From the NCBI RefSeq assembly GCF_003795125.1, contig NZ_CP027783.1, forward strand, positions 62,001-126,000: DNA of 64,000 bases, written 5' to 3'. The translations under genes and the position numbers were made by a program. Below are positions 53,128 through 63,984 of the stretch, piece by piece (within the stretch, counting starts at the first letter, position 1; each line of letters starts with the position of its first letter). This DNA is from Tetragenococcus osmophilus (GTDB taxonomy: Bacteria; Bacillota; Bacilli; Lactobacillales; Enterococcaceae). The notes beneath the pieces are model-generated. The model saw only the letters and a list, made by a program, of their open reading frames with translations. It had not been told where the DNA came from and made no database searches.

Positions 53128-54594
53128 TTACGCGTTGGTATCTTCTACTTCTTGGCGAACTTTATTTAAGAGTCTCATTTTGTGATTATAACAATCTGTC
53201 GATAAATCAACGGGATAAGGTTGTGGATTTAGTTCTCGCTTGTATTCTTCCCATAACAATTCTAAACAACGTTTAGAATAAGCTTTTACCTCTTCTAAGT
53301 TAGGAACATCATAAACTAATTTTCCTTGGTCAAAAATATCATGTAAAAGAACACGCGCAGTAAAATCAGTGACGGTTTTATTAATATAAGTATGCACAGG
53401 ATGGAACATATAAATACTGTCTTGTTTATTAGGCGTTTCATCCCATAAAGTAACATAATCTCCTTGAGATTTACCGTCAGAATTTCGCTTAATTCGCCAA
53501 ACTTGTTTTTTTCCAGGAGTCGTTACTTTCTCAGCGTTACTAGAAAGCTTAATTGTATCAACCATTTCACCTTCATTATTTTCGACTGAAACAAGTTTAT
53601 ATACAGCGCCCAAAGCGGGCTGATCATAAGCTGTAATTAAGTTAGTCCCTACGCCCCAAACATCAATTTTAGCTTTTTGCATTTTTAGGTTTAAAATTGT
53701 ATTTTCATCAAGGTCATTCGAAGCATAAATTTTTGCTTCAGGAAAACCTGCTTCGTCTAACTGCTCTCTAACTTTTTTGGAAATATAAGCCATGTCGCCA
53801 CTATCAATACGTACTCCCAAAAAGTTGATCTTATCTCCTAGTTCCTTTGCCACACGAATGGCATTAGGAACTCCTAGTTTTAGGGTATCATAAGTATCAA
53901 CTAAGAAAACACAGTCTTTATGCGTTTTAGCATAAGCCATGAAACCATCATAGTCGTTACCATAAGATTGGATCAACGAATGGGCATGGGTACCGCCATC
54001 AGGAATGCCAAAGACTTTTCCAGCACGCACATTACTTGTAGCATCCGCACCTCCGATATAAGATGCACGAGCACCCCATAGAGCTGCATCCAGTTCTTGC
54101 GCACGACGCGAACCAAACTCTAATAAAGTTTCGTCTCCGATAACTGATTTGATACGAGCCGCTTTTGTTGCAATTAATGTTTGAAAATTAACCATGTTTA
54201 AAATCGCTGTTTCTATCAGCTGTGCTTGAGCTAAAGGCCCTTCTACTTGGATAATTGGCTCATTAGCAAAGACTAAATCTCCTTCTTTAGCAGAACGTAC
54301 CGTACAAGAAAAAGTAAAGTTTCTCAAGTATTCTAAAAATTCTTCTGGATAATTTTCTACCGTCCGTAAATAATCAATATCAGATTCGGTAAATTTCAAA
54401 TTTTTTAAATAATCAACTAACCGTTCTAAACCAGCAAATATTGCATAGCCATTATTAAACGGCATCTCTCTAAAAAAGCATTCGAAAACAGCGTGCTTAT
54501 CCGCACGTCCAAGTTCCCAATATGTTTTTACCATATTTATTTGATAAAGATCAGTATGCAGTGCTAAACTATCATCTTCGTAAGTTTTATTCAT
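53128..54594 (-). CDS. pncB: Nicotinate phosphoribosyltransferase
   Basis: A 488-residue NAPRTase joining nicotinate and PRPP. LHTDLYQINMVKTYWELG, the EFGSRRAQELDAALWGARASYIGGADATSNV segment and the phospho-His region GIPDGGTHAHS are characteristic, as is FLGVRIDSGDMAY. The ATG at 54594 is chosen because GGGAG is spaced from it; the TTG three codons upstream sits on the ribosome site. It is the first gene of the pncB-nadE operon, divergent from the SDR gene. Confidence 0.96.
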   Translation of the reverse strand: MNKTYEDDSLALHTDLYQINMVKTYWELGRADKHAVFECFFREMPFNNGYAIFAGLERLVDYLKNLKFTESDIDYLRTVENYPEEFLEYLRNFTFSCTVRSAKEGDLVFANEPIIQVEGPLAQAQLIETAILNMVNFQTLIATKAARIKSVIGDETLLEFGSRRAQELDAALWGARASYIGGADATSNVRAGKVFGIPDGGTHAHSLIQSYGNDYDGFMAYAKTHKDCVFLVDTYDTLKLGVPNAIRVAKELGDKINFLGVRIDSGDMAYISKKVREQLDEAGFPEAKIYASNDLDENTILNLKMQKAKIDVWGVGTNLITAYDQPALGAVYKLVSVENNEGEMVDTIKLSSNAEKVTTPGKKQVWRIKRNSDGKSQGDYVTLWDETPNKQDSIYMFHPVHTYINKTVTDFTARVLLHDIFDQGKLVYDVPNLEEVKAYSKRCLELLWEEYKRELNPQPYPVDLSTDCYNHKMRLLNKVRQEVEDTNA

Positions 54595-54790
54595 TACACT
54601 CAAACTCCCTTAACTATTTTCCTTTCCATTATATCAAAGAAAACAAATGCTATGTAATAATAACATTCGTAATAATATTGATTCATAAAAAGTAAAAGCA
54701 ATTTTTGTTCATTTAGAGTAAAAACAACGTATAAACCTCTTTTTTGTTATACTAAATATAGGCAGGCAATAGATAAAGGAGGAACATTAT

Positions 54791-55618
54791 ATGAAGCCAT
54801 TATCAGAATGTACAGTGCTAATTACTGGAGCTACTGATGGTCTAGGAAAAATGACCGCTGACCGTTTTGCCCAGCAAGGTGCGAGAATTTTACTCCATGG
54901 AAGAAACGAGGAAAAAGGTAAGAAAGTTTTACAAGAAATAAAACAAACAACGGGAAATCAAAGTCTAGAATACTTTAACGCAGATTTTTCCTCTCTTTCT
55001 TCAGTCGCTCAGTTATCTGAAAAAGTTATTTCAAATGGTGAACAATTAGATATTTTGGTCAATAATGTGGGAATTGGAGGCGGCCCAAGATCTAAAAGTG
55101 AGCGTGAAATCAGTCAAGATGGCTTTGAGCTAAGATGGGCGATAAATTATTTAGCGCAAGTTTTGTTGACAAAAAAATTGTTATCGGTCATTAACGACGG
55201 CGCAAGAATAATCAATATCGCTTCAGTTGGTCAATCGCCACTTGATTTTGACGATTTAAATATGAAAAAAACTTATGATGGCTACTTGGCATACGCTCGG
55301 AGCAAATTAGCTTTGATTATGTTTACTTTTGATCTTTCGGCGGAACTAAAAGAAAGAAAAATCAATGTCAATGCTTTACATCCAGCGACGCTGATGAGTA
55401 CAAGTATGGTAAGTGATCATTTTGGACAAGCACAAAATTCAGTGGAAAAAGGCGTTTCTGCCGTTGAATTTCTTGCAACTTCAAAAGAGTTAGATGATAC
55501 AACTGGGGAGTATTTTGAAAACAAATCACAAACTCAGGCTGACGCGCAAGCCTACGATAAAAAAGCTAGAGAAAAATTGCAACAAATAACAATGGATAGC
55601 ATAAGAGATTATATGTAA
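54791..55618 (+). CDS. Short-chain dehydrogenase/reductase
   Basis: A 275-residue SDR. The cofactor motif is TVLITGATDGLGKMTADRF (TGX3GXG), then NNVGIGGG, the catalytic Ser near NIASVGQSP and YLAYARSKLALI (YxxxK). The Arg in LLHGRNEEKG suggests NADPH. It resembles retinol-dehydrogenase/WW-oxidoreductase-like SDRs; the substrate is unknown. AAGGAGG precedes the ATG. A strong terminator and 41-bp array D follow. Confidence 0.9.
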   Translation: MKPLSECTVLITGATDGLGKMTADRFAQQGARILLHGRNEEKGKKVLQEIKQTTGNQSLEYFNADFSSLSSVAQLSEKVISNGEQLDILVNNVGIGGGPRSKSEREISQDGFELRWAINYLAQVLLTKKLLSVINDGARIINIASVGQSPLDFDDLNMKKTYDGYLAYARSKLALIMFTFDLSAELKERKINVNALHPATLMSTSMVSDHFGQAQNSVEKGVSAVEFLATSKELDDTTGEYFENKSQTQADAQAYDKKAREKLQQITMDSIRDYM

Positions 55619-55631
55619 AATCATATAAAGA

Positions 55632-55685
55632 ATATAGCCTGGTTTATACTCACTTTTAGAATATAAACCAGGCTATATCTTTTTA
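55632..55685 (+). terminator. Terminator of the SDR gene
   Basis: The perfect arms ATATAGCCTGGTTTATA and TATAAACCAGGCTATAT are followed by CTTTTT. Confidence 0.9.
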
Positions 55686-55802
55686 CGACAAATGAATAAA
55701 ATAATATATCTATTGCTATTTAGTCACAGTAGTTTTAAGTAACTTATGTGGTTATTCGTTTTTAGTACATTAATTGAAGGATGTTATATGCTAACAGGAA
55801 TT

Positions 55803-56098
55803 ATACATCAACAGATTACGATTCTTTTGGGCTATTTGAAGTGATACAACAACGAATCACAATTTCTTTGTGCCATTTGAAATGATACAACAACGAGTTA
55901 CAATTCCTTTGGGCTATCTGCATGGATACAACAACGAATCACAATTCTTTTGTGCTATCTGCATGGATACAACAACGAATCACAATTCTTTTGTGCTATC
56001 TGTATGAATACAACAACGAATCACAATTTCTTTGTGCTATTTGAAGTGATACAACAACAAATTACAATTTCTCTGTGCTATTGATCATAATAAACAAA
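55803..56098. repeat. 41-bp tandem repeat array D (7 units), abutting intron 2
   Basis: Units begin ATACAACAACGA (or close) at 55803, 55844, 55885, 55926, 55967, 56008 and 56049, exactly 41 bp apart. A truncated eighth unit at 56090 is cut by the intron 3' end. Shared blocks are ATACAACAACGAATCACAATT and CTTTGTGCTAT. CACAA/TTGTG form a small palindrome, and CTTTGTGCTATTT matches array B. It lies in the gap between convergent SDR and groEL genes. Confidence 0.95.
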
Positions 56099-57969
56099 AT
56101 CGAGTAGGTGACTAGCCATTAGTTGGCTAGTCGACCTCTCACACCACCGTACGTACGGTTCCGTATACGGCGGTTCAATACCTTGCGTAAGCAGACTCTA
56201 CCAAGGCGCTTAGTGAAACTAAGCCCCATCGGTGGAGTCTTTCGTTTGTAAGTGTCCGATGAACTTCAGACGTTTTGGACAATCGCCAATACTTCTTTCT
56301 GGAATAGCCAATCATTTTAGCGTGATCTACGTCTAGTCCATAAGATAATAACTTCGTTATTTTCGTTTTGGGAGCTTTCCAGCGTTTGAGGATGAGCTGT
56401 CTGATGCGGTGATGTAACCATGGTTCAATTTCCTTTTGAATAAACCCTCGAATAAATCCCAATCCAAAATAGCCTATCCAGCCACGCGTGACTTGATTGA
56501 TTTCCTTTATGATCGTTCGAAAATCACCCGCACGCTTGCGACTTGTTCGTCGTTTCAATTCGGCTTTGAATTTCTTCTTGGCTTCTTTGGTAGGAATAAA
56601 ACGACAGATTCCATTGACTTTCATCATCAGACAGCTCAAGAATTTTAAACGGGTCGGCGACCCTACTTGACTCTTGTCTTGGTTGACAATTAATTTAAGA
56701 TCCTTTTCAATAAAGCGTGTCACACTTTTCAGAACACGTTCGCCCGCACGTTTTGATTTCACATAGATGACAAAGTCATCAGCGTAACGAACAAATTGAT
56801 GGCCTCTTTTCTCAAGTTCTTTATCCAGTTCATGTAAGTAAACGTTGCAGAGAAGGGGCGATAGGACCGCTCCTTGAGGTGCGCCGGTCTTTCTTTCTAC
56901 GTATTCGCCAGACAGATCAATAACACCACTCATCAAGAACTTACGAATAACCTTGAGAATCGCTTTATCTTGAATGAATTGTTCCAAATGGTACATGAGT
57001 TTATCATGGTTCAACGTATCAAAACATTGCTTCAGATCACAATCGACCACAACTCTATAGCCTTCCTCATAATAGGCAACGCATTGTTTCAAAGCTGTGT
57101 GCGTTCCTTTATTTAGACGGAAGCCATGACTTTGGGGTAGGAAATGGGGGTCAATAATGGGTTCAATCACTTGTCGGATCGCTTGTTGGACCACTCGGTC
57201 TCGCGCACAAGGAATTCCTAGCTTACGCTTATCGCCATTAGACTTGGGAATCTCTACTTGTTTGACCGGTTGCGGTTGGTACGTCCCTTGAAGTAATTTC
57301 TTCCTTAGTGGCTCATACCATTTCTCAATGTGAGCTTCCACTTCATCCACATCCATACCATCTACACCAGCTGCTCCTTTATTGCGTCTAACCGTTGTAA
57401 CAGCTGTGCTTAAATTTTCTTTTCTTACGACGAGCTCCATCAAAGATGAAGACTTACGATACATTTCTTTCATTTGACCTAGAGGATGACTCTACACATC
57501 TACATACACTTTTGGTTCCACCTTCTCCCTCTGTAGATTGCCAGCCTTTACGGCTGTTTTCTGTAGTCTTCGTCTCCTCTAACCTCCAATCTATACTTTG
57601 TATGAGTATTGTTCGGTCCTTCGGTACATTTTCCCTACTATGACCTCGGCTGACTTCTGTCTATTCGTTATTACTACGACTCCTGTCGCTAGACAGACCT
57701 CCCCGGGTAAGGCGCGATAACCTTCCACTCATGTCACTGCCTCATTTACTGTATGGGATTCGGGCAGTATCGGACTTTACTTTGTTTTGCAAGCTCGTCC
57801 ATCCCAAATCAGCCTTCTTATGAGATTCCTATTCGTCAGTGCAAGTGTTTGCCTCTAGCTTCCTTCAGATTCCGCCTCACGGCGGACACCTTTGCTTTTA
57901 GCTAACAGTTCCTACTGCCAAGTCTGTAGTGGACTTTCACCACCAAGTTATCGCCCATGCCGAGCGCAC
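56099..57969 (-). mobile_element. Group II intron 2 (probably class C), inserted behind the groEL terminator
   Basis: On the minus strand the 5' end GTGCGCTCGG follows the T-run of the groEL terminator, with one C between. A 5' structured region of about 495 bases precedes the reverse transcriptase gene. Domain V (CCGCCGTATACGG...CCGTACGTACGGTGG) and domain VI (GACTAGCCA...TGGCTAGTC) lead to the 3' end CTACTCGAT at 56099. The RNA, its protein and its terminator target all fit a class C intron. Confidence 0.9.
56175..57473 (-). CDS. ltrA: Group II intron reverse transcriptase/maturase
   Basis: A 432-residue intron-encoded protein with RT motifs NKGAAGVDGMDVDEV, IPKSNGDKRKLGIPC, SHGFRLNKGTHTAL, VVVDCDLKQCFDTLNHDKLM, GAPQGAVLSPLLCNVYL and catalytic YADD at 230-233. 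The maturase region is VTRGWIGYFGLGFIRGFIQKEIE. No HNH domain follows. The usual FRP in motif 2 is FRL, and the LGF stretch behind motif 7 is replaced by LSCLMMK, so activity may be altered. It differs from intron 1 RT across its length. Confidence 0.94.
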   Translation of the reverse strand: MKEMYRKSSSLMELVVRKENLSTAVTTVRRNKGAAGVDGMDVDEVEAHIEKWYEPLRKKLLQGTYQPQPVKQVEIPKSNGDKRKLGIPCARDRVVQQAIRQVIEPIIDPHFLPQSHGFRLNKGTHTALKQCVAYYEEGYRVVVDCDLKQCFDTLNHDKLMYHLEQFIQDKAILKVIRKFLMSGVIDLSGEYVERKTGAPQGAVLSPLLCNVYLHELDKELEKRGHQFVRYADDFVIYVKSKRAGERVLKSVTRFIEKDLKLIVNQDKSQVGSPTRLKFLSCLMMKVNGICRFIPTKEAKKKFKAELKRRTSRKRAGDFRTIIKEINQVTRGWIGYFGLGFIRGFIQKEIEPWLHHRIRQLILKRWKAPKTKITKLLSYGLDVDHAKMIGYSRKKYWRLSKTSEVHRTLTNERLHRWGLVSLSALVESAYARY

Positions 57970-58011
57970 GAAAAAAAAAGACTTGGACATTTTAGTTGTC
58001 CAAGTCTTTTT
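57970..58011 (-). terminator. Terminator of groEL and target of intron 2
   Basis: On the minus strand the stem AAAAAGACTTGGAC/GTCCAAGTCTTTTT is followed by T residues and C, directly joined to the intron start GTGCG. Confidence 0.93.
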
Positions 58012-58021
58012 AGTAAAGCTA

Positions 58022-59680
<1,659 letters not shown>

Positions 59681-59695
59681 TCAAAATAAATTTTT

Positions 59696-59980
59696 TTATT
59701 CTACGATTGCAACGATATCTTTTGCTGAAAAGATCATGTAATCTTGACCATCATATTTCACTTCAGAGCCAGCGTACTTTTCAAATAAAACAGTATCACC
59801 AATGCTTACAGGTACTTGGGCTACCTCACCATTTTCAAGTGTACGGCCATCTCCGACAGCGACAACTTTACCTGTTTGTGGTTTTTCTTTAGCAGTAGAT
59901 GCTAAAACAATGCCACCGACTGTTTTTTCTTCTTCTTCTGAGACTTCGACTAATACGCGGTCACCTAATGGTTTTAACAT
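59696..59980 (-). CDS. groES: Co-chaperonin GroES (10 kDa)
   Basis: A 94-residue Gro[41 protein letters not shown] includes the mobile loop that contacts Gro[37 protein letters not shown] is the conserved C-terminal half. GGAGGG before the ATG at 59980 excludes five upstream codons. It is the first gene of the operon, 27 bp before groEL. Confidence 0.97.
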   Translation of the reverse strand: MLKPLGDRVLVEVSEEEEKTVGGIVLASTAKEKPQTGKVVAVGDGRTLENGEVAQVPVSIGDTVLFEKYAGSEVKYDGQDYMIFSAKDIVAIVE

Positions 59981-60023
59981 GAAAGATCCCTCCAAATAAA
60001 ATCTATAATTTAGTTTTCCGTTG

Positions 60024-60050
60024 TTAGCACTCTTTATTATAGAGTGCTAA
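60024..60050. promoter_or_regulatory. CIRCE operator (HrcA binding site)
   Basis: The perfect palindrome TTAGCACTC-N9-GAGTGCTAA lies between the groESL promoter and the groES ribosome site. HrcA is expected to repress here until heat or unfolded protein titrates GroEL. hrcA itself is not in the window. Confidence 0.97.
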
Positions 60051-60062
60051 CTCACAATTTCA

Positions 60063-60090
60063 ATGGTATCATTTTTCTTTAATATTGCAA
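60063..60090 (-). promoter_or_regulatory. Likely sigma-A promoter of groESL
   Basis: On the minus strand, -35 TTGCAA, a 16-bp spacer and -10 TACCAT. The CIRCE element begins 12 bp downstream. Confidence 0.6.
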
Positions 60091-60233
60091 GTAGTTAAAC
60101 CAAATTTTTTTATAAAAGTCAAAAAAAGTCAGTTTTCTTATTTGTTTAAATAAATGAACACTGGATTGTCAATTTTCCGCTAATTTTGTATAATTGATAG
60201 ATCATTAAAAAATTACAAAAAGGAAGATTATAA

Positions 60234-60866
60234 ATGTCGATAAAAAAATACAGTTTCTTAACTATTCTTCTTTACATCGCTGCTTTTTTTGCACCTATTT
60301 TTGCAACTACTAGCCAAGCCAGCACAACAACGACTACCGTTAGTTACCTATTAGGCGCAGTTCTAATGATTTTTTTGTACTATAACCAATCCGCAAAACT
60401 TACTTTTGAAAAGGGCCATTCTTCACTGATTTCTATCTTATTTTGGGGCATTGGCGGTATTTTTCTAGCAATCTTTTTACAAACATTAGTCATGCAAGTG
60501 GAACAATTTTTTGGTATCCCCATCGAATCACAAAACACGCAAAACATCCTTCAACTTGTTTTACGACAACCTTTATTTGCACTAGCAGCAATGGTAGGCG
60601 GACCGATCATGGAAGAGTTTGTTTTTCGACGTGCCTTAATTGGGATTTTTGATTCTTTTTCACTAACTTGGCTTGGTATCGTCATTAGTTCACTTATTTT
60701 TGCTTTTATCCATCAAGATGGCCATTTATTGCTATACTTTTCTCTCGGCTTTTTCTTTAGTCTTTTATATAAAAAAACGGGAAAAATTTGGACTTCAATG
60801 ATCAGCCATGTTGGAATGAACAGTTTAGTTGTTATCGTTAATTTCATAGTAATTAATGGGAATTAA
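60234..60866 (+). CDS. CPBP family intramembrane metalloprotease
   Basis: A 210-residue membrane protein with about six helices. The CPBP/CAAX motifs are GGPIMEEFVFRRALIGIF (EExxxR), SLIFAFIHQDGHLLLYFSLGFFFSLLY (FxxxH) and ISHVGMNSLVVIVNF (HxxxN). Relatives include enterocin- and bacteriocin-immunity proteins and Abi membrane proteases, but no bacteriocin gene is nearby. GGAAGA precedes the ATG. It is divergent from groESL. Confidence 0.9.
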   Translation: MSIKKYSFLTILLYIAAFFAPIFATTSQASTTTTTVSYLLGAVLMIFLYYNQSAKLTFEKGHSSLISILFWGIGGIFLAIFLQTLVMQVEQFFGIPIESQNTQNILQLVLRQPLFALAAMVGGPIMEEFVFRRALIGIFDSFSLTWLGIVISSLIFAFIHQDGHLLLYFSLGFFFSLLYKKTGKIWTSMISHVGMNSLVVIVNFIVINGN

Positions 60867-60946
60867 AAAACACCCGAATTGAGCTGGCCTCCAGAGGTTA
60901 GACTTTTAGGTCTAACTTTTTGGGGTCGCTACAAATTCGGGTGTTT
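60867..60946. terminator. Large composite hairpin terminator
   Basis: The outer arms AAAACACCCGAATT and AATTCGGGTGTTTTT enclose a second stem, GTTAGACTTTTAGGTCTAAC, with imperfect GGCCTCCA/TTGGGGTC between. It acts between convergent CPBP and walJ genes. The inner part resembles ends of some insertion sequences but no transposase is present. Confidence 0.85.
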
Positions 60947-60949
60947 TTC

Positions 60950-61756
60950 TTATAGAGTAAATAAATCAGTGGCCTCTGCTGGATCTGTATCACAAATCTC
61001 AAACATTTCTCCTGCGCCAAAATCATGTTCTTTTAAAGTATTTTCCATTGTTAAATGAGCTAGTTCTTTTAAGTTATTTTCTTTACTTAAATGTCCTAGA
61101 TAAATACGTTTCGTTTGGTCCGTTAAAATATCAGTCATTGTAAGCGCGCCATCTTCATTAGATAAATGACCACGGTCACCTAATATTCGTTGCTTTAAAC
61201 TCCATGGGTAACGCCCAGAACGTAGCATTGCCAAGTCGTGATTATTTTCAATCAGATAAGCATCTGCCCCACGTACCACACCACGTAAGTGTTGGCTACA
61301 ATAACCAGTATCTGTCAATACAACAAATGATTTCCCGTCTTTATGAAAACGATAGAACTGAGGCGCTGCAGCATCATGTGATACACCAAAACTTTCTATA
61401 TCCATGTCACCAAAAGTTAAAACTTTACCCATTTCAAAAGAATGTTTATGTTCTAATGCTACATTTCCAATTAATGGAGACATAGCTTGCCAGGTTTTAT
61501 CATTGGCATAGATATCTAAATGATATTTACGTGATAACACGCCTACCCCATGAATATGGTCGCGATGTTCGTGTGTAACAAAAATAGCATCTAAATCTTC
61601 CGGTTTTCGATTCACTTCACTAAGCAATGAAGTTATTTTTTTACCACTTAGCCCGGCGTCTACCAAAAATTTCTTTTGAGGCGTCTCAATATATAACGAA
61701 TTTCCAGTACTACCACTAGCTAAAACACTAACTTGAAATGAATTTTCTTTCTCCAC
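60950..61756 (-). CDS. walJ: MBL-fold hydrolase WalJ (YycJ/VicX)
   Basis: A 269-codon frame encoding the metallo-beta-lactamase fold protein of the WalRK operon. QVSVLASGSTGNSLYIETPQKKFLVDAGLSGKKI opens the fold; the metal motif is FVTHEHRDHIHGVGVL, then VVLTDTGYCSQHL and IENNHDLAML. It resembles 5'-3' exonuclease YycJ, linked to DNA repair and coordination of replication with wall synthesis. The GTG at 61756 is preferred because GAGAGGA is spaced before it; an ATG at 61780 lacks a ribosome site. Confidence 0.93.
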   Translation of the reverse strand: MEKENSFQVSVLASGSTGNSLYIETPQKKFLVDAGLSGKKITSLLSEVNRKPEDLDAIFVTHEHRDHIHGVGVLSRKYHLDIYANDKTWQAMSPLIGNVALEHKHSFEMGKVLTFGDMDIESFGVSHDAAAPQFYRFHKDGKSFVVLTDTGYCSQHLRGVVRGADAYLIENNHDLAMLRSGRYPWSLKQRILGDRGHLSNEDGALTMTDILTDQTKRIYLGHLSKENNLKELAHLTMENTLKEHDFGAGEMFEICDTDPAEATDLFTL

Positions 61757-61808
61757 TGCGTGTGACTTCCTCTCTAACATAAAAGCTGGTTCTATTATAC
61801 ATGCCTTT

Positions 61809-62672
61809 TTAGGAATTTTCTACCGTTTGAACTGAGCTGTTTGTAATGACACGGTTCGTTAATGCATTGACTTTTTCAATTTGTGTTTGACCATCTTCAT
61901 CTTCAATAGCTACAGTCCAAGCAGGAACATAAACATTTTGTCCTCGAACTTTTAACGTTAATGTATAAGCTAAGTGGCTCCATTTAATCTCAGAATCATT
62001 AGGAATCTTGTTATTTACATATAATGTATTCATAATTTCTTCTTCAGAATATAGAGGAATAGCTTCTCGTAAAGGAATTAAATCAGAAACATGGGTTTGC
62101 GTATAATTATCAAACTGCCATCTGTCATCTTGTTCAGAAAGCTCAATTTCAATGCGGCTTGAACTGTCATCAATTGGAATACCTTCGTAACTTTGGGCGG
62201 CAATTAACGACGGATATTCTCCGCTAAAGCTTGAAGCGTCGCTTAAATAGCTGTACTCGTCTCCAAACAATACTTCATCTTGATCGCCAAGAAATCGATC
62301 AACCATCGTTTCTGTCTGTGAAGTGTCCGTAAGGGCATTTTCTTCTGTAACGCTATGAGTAAGTGTCTGGTCATCAATCGAAGTTTGTTCCTCCAAAAGA
62401 TTTGAATCATCTTGTCGATCCCGTTCATCATCTAAAGCTTCTTGCATATCTGTTGGGTTACCACTTAGATAATAGCCCTTATGTTGTTTTTCGGAAAATT
62501 CCCCGTGATAAGTTATATCTTCAGAATCTAATCGTTCTTCAATAGGAACCTTTTGGTCACTACGATAAACTACATCATCTTGACCATCCGCTGCTTTATA
62601 GATACTAAATAAAAATATATTTAACCCTAGAAAGGCAAAGAAAAAAATCCAACCGATTTTCCTAAAACCCAT
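61809..62672 (-). CDS. walI: WalK regulatory protein WalI (YycI)
   Basis: A 287-residue single-pass membrane protein: one N-terminal helix (IGWIFFFAFLGLNIFLFSIY) and an extracellular acidic domain with the YycI fold (ending TLKVRGQNVYVPAWTVAIEDEDGQTQIEKVNALTNRVI). With WalH it binds the sensor kinase WalK and modulates wall-hydrolase gene expression. GAGGA precedes the ATG, 4 bp after walH. It is 35-40 residues longer than some relatives because of a polar Asp/Glu/Thr linker. Confidence 0.93.
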   Translation of the reverse strand: MGFRKIGWIFFFAFLGLNIFLFSIYKAADGQDDVVYRSDQKVPIEERLDSEDITYHGEFSEKQHKGYYLSGNPTDMQEALDDERDRQDDSNLLEEQTSIDDQTLTHSVTEENALTDTSQTETMVDRFLGDQDEVLFGDEYSYLSDASSFSGEYPSLIAAQSYEGIPIDDSSSRIEIELSEQDDRWQFDNYTQTHVSDLIPLREAIPLYSEEEIMNTLYVNNKIPNDSEIKWSHLAYTLTLKVRGQNVYVPAWTVAIEDEDGQTQIEKVNALTNRVITNSSVQTVENS

Positions 62673-62676
62673 TTAT

Positions 62677-63984
62677 TTAATCCTCGCTTTCTTGTAAGTG
62701 CTGCATTAAATCTTCTGAGTTATACCATGTGTCATCATACTGTACGTACCAGTTAGGCTCTAGATCAACCACACCAGTGTCTTCTATATTTTCCCAGTGA
62801 TAGCCTACCACTAAATCAGATATCTTGTCAGAATCAGCACCTACGTAATACAAGTCTTCCAAGACAGTCCTTCCAGAAGGAACTTCTACTTCACTATCAG
62901 AAGGAATCGGCACTTGAATCATATTCAAATTTGCTTGGATTTCAACACTACGTTGACTATCTTGTCCTGCCTCGGAAAAATCTACCGAAAACTTCCCTTC
63001 GTCATTATCACTAAAAACAGGAAAACCTTCGACAAAAATATGATAATCAATTGTATTTTGCATACTATCCAAAAAGCGAATTGAGCCATAACTAGTCCCT
63101 AGGTTACGAATATACTGATAGCTATCGGTATATTTATCAAAGTTTTCATCTTGGGAAATAGCTCCTTGAAAATCAACTGTCTGATCGTCCGGAGCAATAA
63201 CCATCGATTCCGATCCATCATAAATATTTAGGTCTTCTGTGTCTTCATTACTTCGCAAATTATTCGGATTTGTGAAAAAAGAATCACGGAAAACTGTATA
63301 AGGTCGAGAAGAAGCAATATAACTAAATTTTCTCAGTTTTACTGGTTCTTCATTAAAATAAGTAAAATAGTCCAATTGCTCATCTTTAACCACATCATAC
63401 CAATCAATCGAATCTTCTTTTAATACGTCTTGAACATCCGCTAGTGAAGACTGGATATCTGCTGTAGCTATCAATTGTTCATCCTTATTAATAAATCGAA
63501 TTTGGTCTCTTTCAAAGTCCACTTGTATTATTTGAAAGGTGAAATTTTCTTCTTCATTTCCTTCAATTGGTAAATCCATATCAAAAAAATCATTATAACT
63601 TTCTAAGGGAAATGAAGCAGCATAATCCATTTCAATTCCTTGTGATAATTCCATTTGCTCAACAAGTCCTTCATCAGAATTATAACTTTGCACATCTAAT
63701 GAACCGAACGTGCTCTGAGCAATATTGGTTTGTAAATCTTCTAATAAGCTCTCCGTATTACTAGCTTGTGCATTATCATCATTTAGATAAACAGTTTTTA
63801 ACGGAAGAAAAACTTCCGAAGCCGCGATAATCTCTTGTTGATCTTGTGTTTGGCTATCTTCAGTTTCTTCTACTAGTGACTGGTCTTTATTTGCCGGAGA
63901 CGCCCATATAAGATAGGAAAGGTAGAAACTTAAAGCAATCATGAAAGCTAATCCAATCCATAAAATGTATTTTGAATACTTCAT
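62677..63984 (-). CDS. walH: WalK regulatory protein WalH (YycH)
   Basis: A 435-residue protein with one N-terminal helix (SKYILWIGLAFMIALSFYLSYLIW) and an extracellular YycH domain (PLKTVYLNDDNAQASN..., ending WYVQYDDTWYNSEDLMQHL). It pairs with WalI on WalK outside the membrane. It is highly acidic. The frame opens with a GTG at 63990, but AGGAGG at the window edge is best spaced from the ATG at 63984. walK and walR are expected immediately beyond the right edge. Confidence 0.94.
   Translation of the reverse strand: MKYSKYILWIGLAFMIALSFYLSYLIWASPANKDQSLVEETEDSQTQDQQEIIAASEVFLPLKTVYLNDDNAQASNTESLLEDLQTNIAQSTFGSLDVQSYNSDEGLVEQMELSQGIEMDYAASFPLESYNDFFDMDLPIEGNEEENFTFQIIQVDFERDQIRFINKDEQLIATADIQSSLADVQDVLKEDSIDWYDVVKDEQLDYFTYFNEEPVKLRKFSYIASSRPYTVFRDSFFTNPNNLRSNEDTEDLNIYDGSESMVIAPDDQTVDFQGAISQDENFDKYTDSYQYIRNLGTSYGSIRFLDSMQNTIDYHIFVEGFPVFSDNDEGKFSVDFSEAGQDSQRSVEIQANLNMIQVPIPSDSEVEVPSGRTVLEDLYYVGADSDKISDLVVGYHWENIEDTGVVDLEPNWYVQYDDTWYNSEDLMQHLQESED

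Noticed and set aside
60234-60866. Bacteriocin immunity locus
   Set aside because: The CPBP protein resembles immunity-type proteases, but no bacteriocin precursor, double-glycine leader or exporter is nearby.
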